From positions 1-42,299 of the forward strand of contig JADGJL010000095.1 of assembly GCA_027600665.1 (NCBI GenBank): a stretch of 42,299 bases of DNA, read 5' to 3'. This DNA is from Irineochytrium annulatum (lineage: Eukaryota; Chytridiomycota; Chytridiomycetes; Chytridiales; Chytridiaceae). Position numbers and translations under genes: made by a program. Positions within the stretch are counted from its first letter, which is position 1; every line of letters starts with the position of its first letter. Shown here in pieces: positions 11,002-20,273 of the stretch. The notes under the pieces are model-generated. The model had not been told where the DNA came from and did no database searches. It worked only from the letters and a program-made list of their open reading frames with translations.

Positions 11002-12174
11002 ATGAGCATACGTGACTACATCACCGCGCGACAGCGATCGAACTTCTCAATGGACGATGTGAAGTTGCTGAAGTCCAAGAAAGAGGAGCTCGCCGGCGGC
11101 GAAATGTCCGAGGAGGCTATGAAGAAGGTGGGAGTCTGTGCTTCTTTCATCCACTTCCCCTCTTGAGATCCGTGCCCGAATATTCATTGTCGGATCTTTC
11201 GCAGTATCGGAAGCTTCTAGACGAGGAGCGGTCGCTCAAGCTGTCGAAGAAAACGGAAAAAAAAAAGAGAAAAAGCAAGAAAAAGTCAAAAAAGCGTTCC
11301 AGCGACGAGAGCGAGGCGGACTCCGACGATAGCGACTCCGATAAGGTTTAACATCATGCCATGTTTTCTCTAATGGCTTTAGGATAAAAGGTCGAAAAAG
11401 CGGAAGAAGAAGCATAAGGACAGGGATTTACATTCGAAGAGAGTCAAGGACGACGACGAGCATCGCAGCGATCATGAGCGATCCGTATCAGTTACAAGGG
11501 AGAGGGAAGGCCCGAGTGATAGCTTCAAGTCGGATTTAAACGATTACGCGGGATCGAATGGGAAGCAGTCAGTGGTTGCGAGTAGTGAGGCGGTGGATGA
11601 TGATGCTTGCATTACGCTGGATGTTTCGCCGATAATGGAACGCGATAGGGACAGGTCGCCCGTGAGGCCGAAAGCTGTCAAAAGGTCTCCGGACAGGGCG
11701 AAGAGGTCGCCAGAGAGGGCTAAGGAAACGAGGACTAGAAACCAAAAGGAAGCGAGGCCTTCGACGATGGGTACGGACGCGCCGGAGGGGAAGGTGGCTT
11801 CGCCTCCGGCGGTTTTGATCGTTGAGAAAGAGAAGCGGGCGGAGTCTCCACGTCGGCGGTCCGCCTCGGAGCGGCCTAGCAGCTACAGAGATCATTACTC
11901 GCCTCGCAGGGGTGGGCGCTCGTCGAGATCACCGGCTCCGGGGCCTCGTCGTCGCAGTCGTAGCCGATCTCCGCGGCGAGACACGAGGAGGCGGGATGGA
12001 GGTTCGTCGTACAGGGGCGAGGGTTATCGGCCGTCTCCTAGGAGAGATTCGGGGAGGCCGATGTCGCCACCGCGACCGCGTCGTAGTGAGGGGAGCAGCT
12101 ATAGGCCGAGTGGGAGTGAGCCTAAGGAGGAGGACAGGAAGAGAGGCGATGAGAAAATTAACGGGGCTGTCTAG
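11002..12174 (+). CDS. Arginine/serine-rich nuclear protein, SR-like
   Basis: Protein of 352 residues from exons 11002-11127, 11205-11345 and 11383-12174 (GT-AG introns, both phase 0). Residues 1-60 form a non-repetitive, probably helical module (MSIRDYITARQRSNF..., EEAMKKYRKLLDEERS). A Lys/Ser-rich stretch follows (KKKRKSKKKSKKR, ESEADSDDSDSD), then SP/RS-rich sequence with RSPDRAKRSPERA, PRRRSRSRSPRR and RPMSPPRPRR. This composition is typical of proteins in nuclear speckles and pre-mRNA processing. No RRM, zinc finger or other RNA-binding domain is visible. I do not recognise the N-terminal module, so a splicing role is inference from composition alone. The gene is tail-to-tail with the proteasome beta-1 gene (95 bp between stops). 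Confidence 0.8.
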
Positions 12175-12269
12175 GGTGCTCAACCCTTAGTTGTCGCTTT
12201 TCGCTTGTTAAAACTATACACCGCGTCGCATTCAATTAAAATCTTATTCATACATGTTCATGCGCTTGT

Positions 12270-13175
12270 TCAACCCTCCCAGAACTTTGGGAGGCCATTT
12301 CCGGGAGTGAAAATGCGCTCAACTCCTTTCTCCGTAATGACAGCAAGCCTAATAACACCTCCAGAAGATCCGTCACGAGACATGGCCAGCGCGATCGCTT
12401 GCAGGTGATAACGAACAAAAGTTAAAAGCAGCGAACTCAAAACGAACAAATCAACTACAAACCTTTCTTCGTAAAATCTATCGCCTCCTCCCTCGAGAAT
12501 CCTTCGCGGTACGCCGCGTCACAGAAACCGTAGATGTACGTACTCCCACTGCCTCCGATGGCGAAAGGCTGCCTGTGCAGAGACCCTCCGAGCGGGATGC
12601 TGTACACACTAGGGCCGTTGTACTTGTCCCATCCAGCGACGATAATGCCGGCCGAAAGGTTGTCCTTATTTGAATAACAAAGCTCCTGGAATAACGTCGC
12701 GGCGATGTGGACTTGCGGCGGCTCGGATTCTGTCATGCTGCAACATCACCAGCGCAATTAATAATTCATTCGCGGATCGCTTCGAAAGGGAAAATAGGAA
12801 GGCCTACGCGAATTGCTGGATGTAGTATGAGACGATGTCGGCGACGGCCTGCGTGTCGGCGGCACTGCCGGAACGGCAGCAGAAAATGCGGTCGTGAATC
12901 GGGGTCAGCTTGTCCGTGACGCGATTCGCTAGGGGGGAGGTGTCAGATGCATAGCTCACGCGGCTCAATGAATGCAACATGCTCAGTACCGATGTAGGAT
13001 CCAGTGGTCGTTCGGGAATCGGCCCCAACAATGACTCCATCCTTGTACTGCACGGCCATGATGGTCGTCTGCGACGAACAAATGACGATTAAATGGGTAC
13101 TGAGCCCGCGATGGGGCGTTGGGAGAGCCCACTTACCCCGAGGTTGACCTCGCCAGGCTTAAGATCGTGCTCCAT
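12270..13175 (-). CDS. PSMB6: 20S proteasome subunit beta-1 (caspase-like; PSMB6/Pre3)
   Basis: Catalytic beta subunit with post-acidic cleavage activity in the 20S core. Exons 13175-13137, 13068-12990, 12928-12808, 12737-12463 and 12397-12270 encode 213 residues (yeast Pre3 has 215). The 13-residue propeptide ends in Gly, and GTTIMAV places the catalytic threonine at residue 14, exactly at the first intron. [21 protein letters not shown] carries the conserved Asp and Lys of the N-terminal nucleophile site (17/33 in mature numbering). [22 protein letters not shown] [20 protein letters not shown] and [14 protein letters not shown] are family hallmarks and match beta-1 better than other beta subunits. 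The subunit is expected to be autoprocessed between Gly13 and Thr14. Confidence 0.96.
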
Positions 13176-13405
13176 TGAGATGTCGAAGCCGCGCGTAATG
13201 TTGCCACGATTTTCAGAATCAACGGACTTGAGATTTCGTGTTGTAGTATGTACGAGTTTATTTAAACGTTTAAAGCGACCATGAATCGATATATGCCTCA
13301 GCCGCCAAACGCAGCCATCCCTCCTAATTTAATAAAGACTCGTGCAGTAGTAGTGTAAAAAAGTATCGACATAGGCTGTACGTATTATCAACACGTATCA
13401 ATGCA

Positions 13406-14480
13406 TCATCGGTTAAAAATGCTCCTTGATGGCGACGAGAAGAGGCCTCTGTGTCCAGCAGCCATTGTCACCGGGAAATTCCCTTCAATAAAAAAGTTTT
13501 AGCACAAAAATACACTTCAATTGCAACCGCATACCTTGGGTACCTGAGTTGCTTTGAGAAGGACCCACACCAATAATCCACCCCAGGTACACCTGAAACT
13601 CCTCCAACGCCTCAGCAAACCCAAAGGCGCCCTTTACGTTGTTGGTATCCTCGGCGAGGTTGCGTGCCCACTCCCCAACAAGACTCGCAGGGAACATTCG
13701 CCCTTCCTCCCTAACACGCCTTGCGATTTCGGCGATTGCCACGCGCCACGCCGTCGCAACGTGCTTTAACAGCTCATCGCGAGACGAAGCGTTATGTCGC
13801 TCCGAAGACCACACAGGAAGCGCTCCTGCGAGACGTGAGGCGTGGTGAGCGAAGGCAAACGCAGTGGTAGGGTAGTCGTGGGTTAAGTGAGATGGGTAGG
13901 TCGAAGGCTCAGTGAAATGGTTCAAATAGTTTAGGATAAGCTCCGTCAGCTCTTGCAGGTGTGGACGAACACGGTTGTAGGCGTAGTCGGTGCGGTCCGG
14001 ACCCCAGCGATTAAACGGAAACGAGGCGTCCAACCGCTCTTGGAGCTGCTGGATATGGGCGACAGCGGAAGGGATCGTCGGGCGCGGCAGGAGTGCAGCA
14101 ACGGCTCTGTCAAGCCCCGGGTGGCGATCTATCAGTGTCAAGATCACTTCCAGTAGCTCGTTTTTCCCCATAGTGTCCAGGACCTTCGAGATGGGCAACA
14201 TGGCACGCTGCTGCGGTTGTTCCTGCGGTGGATGTTGCTGCTGCTGGTCGTCCACGGACGGAGTCGGGCTCAACTTCGCCCGCTTCATTACGGTGCGATT
14301 GTAAAGGTGGTCAGGGTGCGCCAAGAGGGCGTCGGAGAGGCTGTAGGCGCTTGGCGAGTTCGATCCTCCCGCCGCCGGCGCAGCCATAGTCATCATGTAA
14401 TCGTCATCTGAGGAGGCCTTCCTCTTTCTCCCGAGGCCGTCTCGACCTACCGCCGGAGGAAGCAGTGCCGGGCTGGCCAT
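13406..14480 (-). CDS. sts1: Tethering factor for nuclear proteasome, Cut8/STS1 family
   Basis: In yeasts this family anchors the 26S proteasome in the nucleus and is itself short-lived. The model has exons 14480-13535 and 13482-13406 (340 residues). Residues about 10-95 are disordered and basic (GRKRKASSDDD, NRTVMKRAKLSP), resembling the lysine-rich proteasome-binding N-terminus and nuclear signals of Cut8. The remainder matches the helical Cut8 domain: LLEVILTLIDRHPGLD, RTDYAYNRVRPHLQEL and the stretch ending LEEFQVYLGWIIGVGP. The C-terminus is uncertain: the chosen acceptor gives GNFPVTMAAGHRG and a stop at 13406, while another frame of the same exon also looks protein-like. A longer N-terminus from an ATG at 14552 would run close to the divergent uS13m gene, so 14480 is preferred. 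It lies next to proteasome subunit beta-1. Confidence 0.8.
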
Positions 14481-14589
14481 CGTATGCTGAGATGGATGCC
14501 TCTGAGCCTTGCAGGTGCAATGGTGGTGATGCTTGTTTTCAAACCCGAACAACTTCTCGTCGCCGAATTTTCAGGAGCGAAGGCCCAAA
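14481..14589. promoter_or_regulatory. Bidirectional promoter region between Cut8/STS1 and uS13m
   Basis: A 109-bp interval between divergent start codons. Both reading frames stay open into it (ATGs at 14552 on the minus strand and a possible plus-strand start at 14533), and these longer forms would overlap each other, which favours the shorter starts used here. No known promoter element was recognised. Confidence 0.4.
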
Positions 14590-14958
14590 ATGTACTTGCT
14601 CGGTGTTAACCTACCGGACGGGAAGGTCGTGTCGGTTGCGCTACGCTACATCTATGGCGTCGGGAAGAAGTCTGGCGAAGACATCTGCAACCGGCTGCTC
14701 ATCCACCAGCAATGCAAGCTCAGGGACCTCCCTGAAGAGAAGGTCACACAGATATCGGCGCTGCTCAACACCATGAAGATCGAGGCCGAGCTCAAGCGGG
14801 AGGAGCTCAACAACATCAACAACATGATTCAGATTGGGAGCTATCGCGGGATTCGGCATAAGGGCGGCTTCCCGGTGAAAGGGCAGCGGACGATCACCAA
14901 TGCAAGGACAGCAAAGAAGCTAAATAAGGCGAGATTGGGGCTGCTGGGGGGGAAGTAA
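14590..14958 (+). CDS. Mitochondrial small-subunit ribosomal protein uS13m (Sws2/MRPS13-like)
   Basis: Single-exon gene for 122 residues. It shows the uS13 pattern: MYLLGVNLPDGKVV at the start, ALRYIYGVGKKS (the helix-hairpin region), LNNINNMIQIGSYRGIRH and KGQRT-TNARTAKK near the C-terminus, which contacts 23S-like rRNA and the P-site tRNA in the family. The bacterial-type length and the YRGIRHxxGxPVKGQRT motif point to the organellar rather than the cytosolic (S18) form. A short N-terminus leaves little room for a cleaved transit peptide; a start at 14533 would add 19 residues but would overlap the longer form of Cut8. The stop is 63 bp before the kanadaptin start. Confidence 0.92.
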   Translation: MYLLGVNLPDGKVVSVALRYIYGVGKKSGEDICNRLLIHQQCKLRDLPEEKVTQISALLNTMKIEAELKREELNNINNMIQIGSYRGIRHKGGFPVKGQRTITNARTAKKLNKARLGLLGGK

Positions 14959-15013
14959 CGAGCGGCAGGCCATCTGGGAGGCCATGTATCCATCTACTTC
15001 ATAAGGAAAGCAT

Positions 15014-15019
15014 AATAAA
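15014..15019 (+). terminator. AATAAA polyadenylation signal candidate after uS13m
   Basis: AATAAA lies 56 nt after the uS13m stop and ends two bases before the kanadaptin start codon. If used, cleavage would normally fall some 10-30 nt downstream, inside the kanadaptin coding sequence. Function is inferred from the hexamer and position. Confidence 0.4.
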
Positions 15020-15021
15020 AG

Positions 15022-16940
15022 ATGCCAGACGATCAGACATTTGCAGTCCCCACGGTGCCAACGAAGCCCGATGGCTCCGCTGACAGCGGCTTCGCGATCC
15101 CTGCCCTGCCGTCGCTGAAGAGAAAGGAGTTCGCAGCGCCCGCAGCTCCACCCCCGAAGCGAACCGCTCCATCATTGCCGGAGCAATCGCAGAGTGCGCC
15201 CGTACCACCTCCGCTCAAGTACGGAGCGCCGGAATGGTCCGCCATGCCCGCGGATGAGTATGGCTTTGAGGTGATAAAGGGGGGCACGATCGTGGACAAG
15301 GTCAAGATCCAGAAGCCCGTGACGGTGGTGGGGAGACTGCCAAACTGCGACGTGGAGATGGAGCACGCCAGCATATCGCGATATCACGCGGTCATTCAAG
15401 GAAAGGAGGACTCCGTTTACTTGTACGATCTTGGGAGCGCGCATAGTACGCATCTGAACAAGAAGGCAATACCGCCGCGACAGCACATCAAAATCCGCGT
15501 CGGTGGTCAGTCAATTGACCTGCTCGTCTGCATTGCTAAGTTCGTGATTCAGATATGATTCGGTTTGGTCAAAGCACGCGCAGTTACGTGCTGTATGGGC
15601 CCGAGGCGGAGTTGGAGCCGGCAACACCTGTGCAAGTGCAGATGCCGCAGCAACGGGCCGTAAAGCCGGCAGAAGACAAGATGGAGGTCACTTGGGGTTT
15701 TGCGGAGGATGCAAAGGAGGACGACGATGAAGATGGCATCGATCTTGGACAGGATTTGCCGGATGATGAGTCGGCATATTATTACAAGGATCCCCGGAAG
15801 GCTTTGCGAGTGTGGTTTGAGACGAAAGGCGGGAATATGCACTTTGATTTTGAGGAGGATGGCAAAGGTGTGAATCGAATATACGTATCGACAGTTGTGT
15901 GCGACTATGAGACGGGGTCCGTCACTGGCACCGGCAAGTCTACCAGGAAGAAGGATGCGGAGCGTCTCGCGGCCTTGGATGCATGTCGTAAGCTTGACCG
16001 GAAGAAGAGATTTCGACCGGAGGACATCAAAGCCCGTTCGACAGGTCTAATATTTACAATCCGTTTTGCGCCGCGTAACATGGTATGCAGAAGAAAGAGC
16101 TGAGAAGGCGCGTCTGTTTGGGGATGATGCGGACGACGACGGCGACAGCTTTTATGATCGAACTGCTGAAGGTCGGTAGTTCTTGACTACTTTAAAGCGC
16201 TAACACTCGCTGACTCAGTGAAACGAAAAACTGCACAGAGTGCTTTGAAAGCTAACCGCCAACCCGAAACGTTTGAGTCTTTAACTGAAAAATACAATAA
16301 GAACCTTGAGGAAATCAGCAAACTTGAAAAGGAGCTGGAGATTAAAGGCATGCTCGCATTCATTTTACAAACCTTTGACCGTTGAATAAAAGGCCCGCCA
16401 ATGCCACCGGAGGCGGACGACGAACTGGATCAATTCATGAGAAACCTGCAGAACGCGGATGTGCAAAAAGCAAATGCTGTGCTTCAGAAGAACGTAGCCG
16501 CTCTTCGAAAGGAGTCCGAACGTCTTATGAGACTGCTCAAAATTACTCAACCAACCTTTGCCGCTGACAACCCTGCACCGGTGCGAATTTCGGAGAGGGC
16601 ATCCCCCAAAAAGCTAGCCGAAGTCCTGGAGCCGCCTGCGGTGAAGACCAAGGAGGTGGCGCCGTTCGCGAAGCCGCAGAAAGGGGTGCCTGCGGTTTCG
16701 ACACTGCAGCCAGACTCGCAATCTGCTGCAGTTAGTGAAGCTGGTAATGTCGAGGAAGCGGTGGCACTGGAGAAGCCGGAGGTTTTAGATGCGACGCAGG
16801 CGGGTACGAAACGAAGACGGGTGTTTATGGCGATATCAAAGCAAACCGTCGCACGTCATGAGGCGTTTGAGAATGAGGAAGTTGTGGATGCTGTCAGCAA
16901 GACGGACGCAACGAATATGGCGTCTAAGTATGGATACTGA
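15022..16940 (+). CDS. SLC4A1AP: Kanadaptin-like FHA-domain protein (SLC4A1AP)
   Basis: Protein of 577 residues. Exons 15022-15505, 15553-16044, 16091-16171, 16219-16347 and 16393-16940. The N-terminus is Pro/Ala-rich; the FHA domain covers about 98-178 (GRLPNCD, ASISRYHAVIQ, YLYDLGSAHSTHLN, DMIRFGQSTRSYVLYGPE), predicted to bind phosphothreonine. A double-stranded-RNA-binding-like segment follows about residues 245-330 (KDPRKALRVWF ... TGKSTRKKDAERLAALDAC), then coiled coil (QPETFESLTEKYNKNLEEISK). The last residues, SKYGY, match the conserved KYGY end of animal kanadaptin. In animals the protein is nuclear and associated with splicing complexes; the role here is inferred. The fourth intron (16348-16392, 45 nt) is GC-AG; the other introns are GT-AG. 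It starts 63 bp after uS13m. Confidence 0.93.
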
Positions 16941-16954
16941 TTCATGTTGTTTGC

Positions 16955-16960
16955 AATAAA
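16955..16960 (+). terminator. AATAAA polyadenylation signal candidate after kanadaptin
   Basis: AATAAA begins 15 nt after the kanadaptin stop and 65 nt before the NSE2 start codon. It is a plausible 3'-end signal for kanadaptin; no downstream element was assessed. Confidence 0.4.
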
Positions 16961-17024
16961 GGCTACAACGCAAAGTTGAGGTTGTTTGAAGTATTTCCAT
17001 TTTCGAACTCGAACGTCCGAGTTG

Positions 17025-17904
17025 ATGGAGGTCCATGGAGCCCATGGCCTGTACCGTGAGAAGTTCCCTACCCTCCTGCAGGAGCAGTCTGCGGCAGCCG
17101 TCAACATCCAAACGTCACTGGAAGCTGCAGAGTCAATCCTGCTGGAGCTCGAGGAGACCGAATCCGACGAATCTGCCCTCATCACTGAGATCCTTGCCCA
17201 GTACCGCACCACGCTAGACCTCGCACGTGGCGTCGCCATCGAGAGGGAGGTTGTCCATACCATGCAGACGAGGCTCCTGGACGGCCATGGTCTGGACGGC
17301 GACGAGGGAGGTGACGCCAACGCTGAGGACTTCGCAAAGTGGTTTGATGACGAGGTGCAGGCCAGGGTGAAGGAGTATGAGGCTCAGACGGATGAGGAGA
17401 AGTACCATGGAGTGCCGGGATACGTGGACCTGCTTAAGAAGATTTGGGAGGTCAATCACACAGCGGTATGTTGCTGCGTCCGACCATTACACGAGCCTGT
17501 ATGACACTTTTTGACCTGTGTGATATCAGCCGTTCCGGTTGAACGGGGCGGAGGCGGACGATGATGATCTGGAGATGGTGTCTGAGCAGATGTCGTTCAA
17601 ATGCCCGATTACTGTAAGGCTCGCTCGTCAACAGAGCTTTCTACTGACATGTCCTTCCCAGACCATGCTGATGGAGGATCCGCACACCTCCAGCGCGTGC
17701 AACCATTCCTATTCGAGTGCGATCCTCGACATCATCAGGAAGTCGGGTGGAAGGATAGAGTGTCCTGTCACCGGTTGCCGTCGCTACGTCACCCTGCGAG
17801 ACCTAAAGCCGAACAAGCAGCTCGCGAGGAAGATTGAGAGGATGAGGGAGTCACAGGAGGATAATCGTGCCGACGCCGATGATGATGATATGATAGTACA
17901 ATGA
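17025..17904 (+). CDS. NSE2: E3 SUMO-protein ligase NSE2 (MMS21), SMC5/6 complex subunit
   Basis: SP-RING SUMO ligase that docks on the SMC5 arm and acts in recombination repair. Exons 17025-17465, 17530-17613 and 17662-17904 encode 255 residues (human 247, yeast 267). Residues 1-147 are largely helical and acidic, as expected for the SMC5-binding region. The SP-RING reads CPIT (Cys172), SSACNHSYSS (Cys188, His190) and ECPVTGC (Cys209, Cys214), with the conserved helix RDLKPNKQLARKIERM after it. The C-terminus is an acidic tail (DADDDDMIVQ). It starts 84 bp after the kanadaptin stop on the same strand and is tail-to-tail with the next gene (89 bp between stops). Confidence 0.94.
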
Positions 17905-17993
17905 CATCGAGCAGTGTGCGAGCAATTTTTTATTTATTTGTGTGGTGGCCACCATAGCCTTTCGAAATGTTATGTACATACATTTATCCAAAT

Positions 17994-19943
17994 TTACGAA
18001 TCCTCTTCTATAGACGATGTGTCCGATTCCTCCGTGTCCGCATCCGTGTCATCCTCCTCCATCTTCCGCTCATCCGCCGATTCCGATTTCTTTTCCTCCG
18101 TAGCGTCAAACGTCTCCCCAACATTAAAGGAAGCCGAGTCATCCAGGACCTTCCGCTCCAAATCCGCCTCCAGCCTGCCTATCGTTATATCATTGTTGCC
18201 GTTTGTAGCTTCATCCAAGACGTCCTGCCGGTTCCCCATGTACCCGTCAATGTCCTGCTGGTTTGCGTTCGCCGCTGCCTTAACGGCCTGATTGTTTGAG
18301 CTCGGGCTAGCCCGATCCTCGGACGAGTTCGGGTTCGGCTTGCCGTTGTGGAACTCGGAGGGGGTTTTGTGAAACTCCGCGGCCTTGTGAAAGTCAGATG
18401 CTTTGTGGAACTCGGAGGGCTTGTCGTTCGCGTGGTTCGGTGAAGCGGAATTGTCGGTGCCATCGTAGCCTCTGAGGCCGCTCAGCGAATCCGACGACGA
18501 GTCTGTGCTGTTAGATCCGTAATCGGAGTCACCCAAGGCGTAGTCGTCATCGTAGGGCAGTTCAGATGCGTCGTGAATGCTTTCGCCCAGCAGCGCTCTC
18601 TCGAGATCCTCTGATTCCGAGTAGTCGCTGCTGTCTTCCTCCGCGTACTTCTTAGGAGCCACCCCTTTTGCCGCCGAAGCCTTCTTCTTGGGCTGCGACT
18701 TTTTGTCATCGTAGTTGCTCGACTTTATGCTGTCCTTGTCGCCACTGACGTACTTGGCGTTCTCTTTATCGCCGCTCACGTATTTGGCGCCATCCTTGTC
18801 GCCACCAAGGTATTTTGTGCCTGCCAAGGCGGAGTAGTCATCGTCCGACTCCTCAGCGTCCGAGGCATCCTCGTCCTTTGCCCATCCAAACTTCACAGAC
18901 GCCTGGCCCTTCTTTAAAGAATCCAGACCCTTCTTCGCCTCGGAGGCCGTCCCCTCCTTTTTCGATACAGCAACCGGTTTTTTCGTTATTTTCTTGGACG
19001 ATGACTTGAGGGATTCTCCTGCGTTCAAAAAGCCCTCGTCCAGATCCTTCTCCTTCCCAGACTTCTTAACGTCGGACTGCTTGCTCAATCCCTTCTCCTT
19101 TGCCTGCGTTCCCTTCAGTCGGTACCCTGCCTCAGCCAGGTCGCCACTACCCTTCTTGTCCGACTTCTCCGACGACTTTTTCGAGTCAGACCCAATCTTT
19201 TGCAGCCGATTTGATCCGCCTGCGACCTTCCCGGGGTTGTAATCGACATCATCCGCATCTGAGGATCCCATTTGCGACCCTTTGGCAGACGATCCGAATT
19301 TCTGAACCCGCTCGGGCGACGACCGATGTCCCGCAGGGCTCTCGTCCGCGATGGATGGCGGCCGCTTCGCCTCATATTTCCCGCCCTCGTATTTCCCTCC
19401 ATCATACTTCCCGCCTTCAAACTTCCCGCCCTCAAACTTTCCAACATCGAATTTCCCGCTCCCAGAATCCGCGAAAACGTCCACCTTCTTCTTGGGATTC
19501 GAGACCGGCCGCGGTTTAGGCTGTCCCAATACTGGAGGAATCGGCGGCGATTTGTCCAGCGCCAAACGGTCGGGCAGCGGCTGCGGTCGCTCGCCCACGG
19601 GTCGCTCCAAAGGCTGCAGAGGCCGGTCGGGCACAATTGGCCGCCCTGCTTTACCCTTGTAGGCAACCTCAAACTGAGATGAATGCTGAAGCTGCGAGGA
19701 TTCCTCCTTCCGCCCAGACCAGGAGTCGCCGTTGGCTGAGTACGATCGGTCCCCGTCGCTCTTGATGATCACGTTTGGAGAGGCGGCAGGGGTGAAGAGG
19801 AATACGGCGTACACTGCGGCGGCGACAACTGAAGGGATGCTGGTTAGCCACGCGGTTTTAGCGATGCTTCAGAAGCACTTACCAATCAATACAAGAGCGT
19901 TGAAGCGGCTGCCTTTTGTTATCCTCGCTTTAGGAATTATCAT
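17994..19943 (-). CDS. Repeat-rich, highly charged type II membrane protein of unknown function
   Basis: Protein of 631 residues from exons 19943-19883 and 19828-17994. The short first exon supplies a basic N-terminus (MIIPKARITKGSR) and splices into a single hydrophobic segment (NALVLIVVAAAVYAVFLF, about 16-33), the layout of a signal-anchored type II membrane protein. The remainder is low-complexity and charged. Three internal repeat families are visible: a GGK(F/Y)(E/D) pentapeptide array at about 19361-19445; a 13-residue unit of type GDKDxAKYVS at about 18725-18815; and a SEFHKA-type unit at about 18345-18425. Ser/Asp/Glu-rich runs and an acidic C-terminus (EEDDTDADTEESD) follow. No enzymatic domain is recognisable. 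The side of the membrane occupied by the tail is inferred, not shown. I do not recognise the family. Confidence 0.82.
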
Positions 19944-20273
19944 GGTGATCGATGTTTGCATTGATCACGACGATGTTTTGAAGGGAGGTCAAAACTGCGC
20001 TTGACCGCCGTATTATTATGGGCGTGTTAAAAAAGGCTGAACCTATCGGGCAGGGGAAAAGCAAAAATAACAACATTAAATTACGACGGGTAATGCGCCT
20101 TGCGCAGTTTTCTTTTTTTTTCTTTCTAGTAATGATGCGGTCAACGCCTTTTTTATGCTTACGATATTTGTTATCTTGAATGCATGTCTTTTACCATACC
20201 ACACGTTAAAACCTTCTCTTGGAATCCTTTGTGTCGGCTTGGAAGCCAATCCAAGCCTTGCTTGCATAGCCGA

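Noticed and set aside
10878..11009. N-terminal extension of DCAF7 from an ATG at 11009
   Set aside because: Would overlap the first codons of the divergent RS-rich gene; family members begin close to the YKAPWTVY motif.
19272..19682. Overlapping plus- and minus-strand frames of 100-185 codons inside the repeat membrane protein
   Set aside because: Produced by the repetitive, stop-poor DNA; only the chosen frame joins to a start codon and membrane helix through a good splice.
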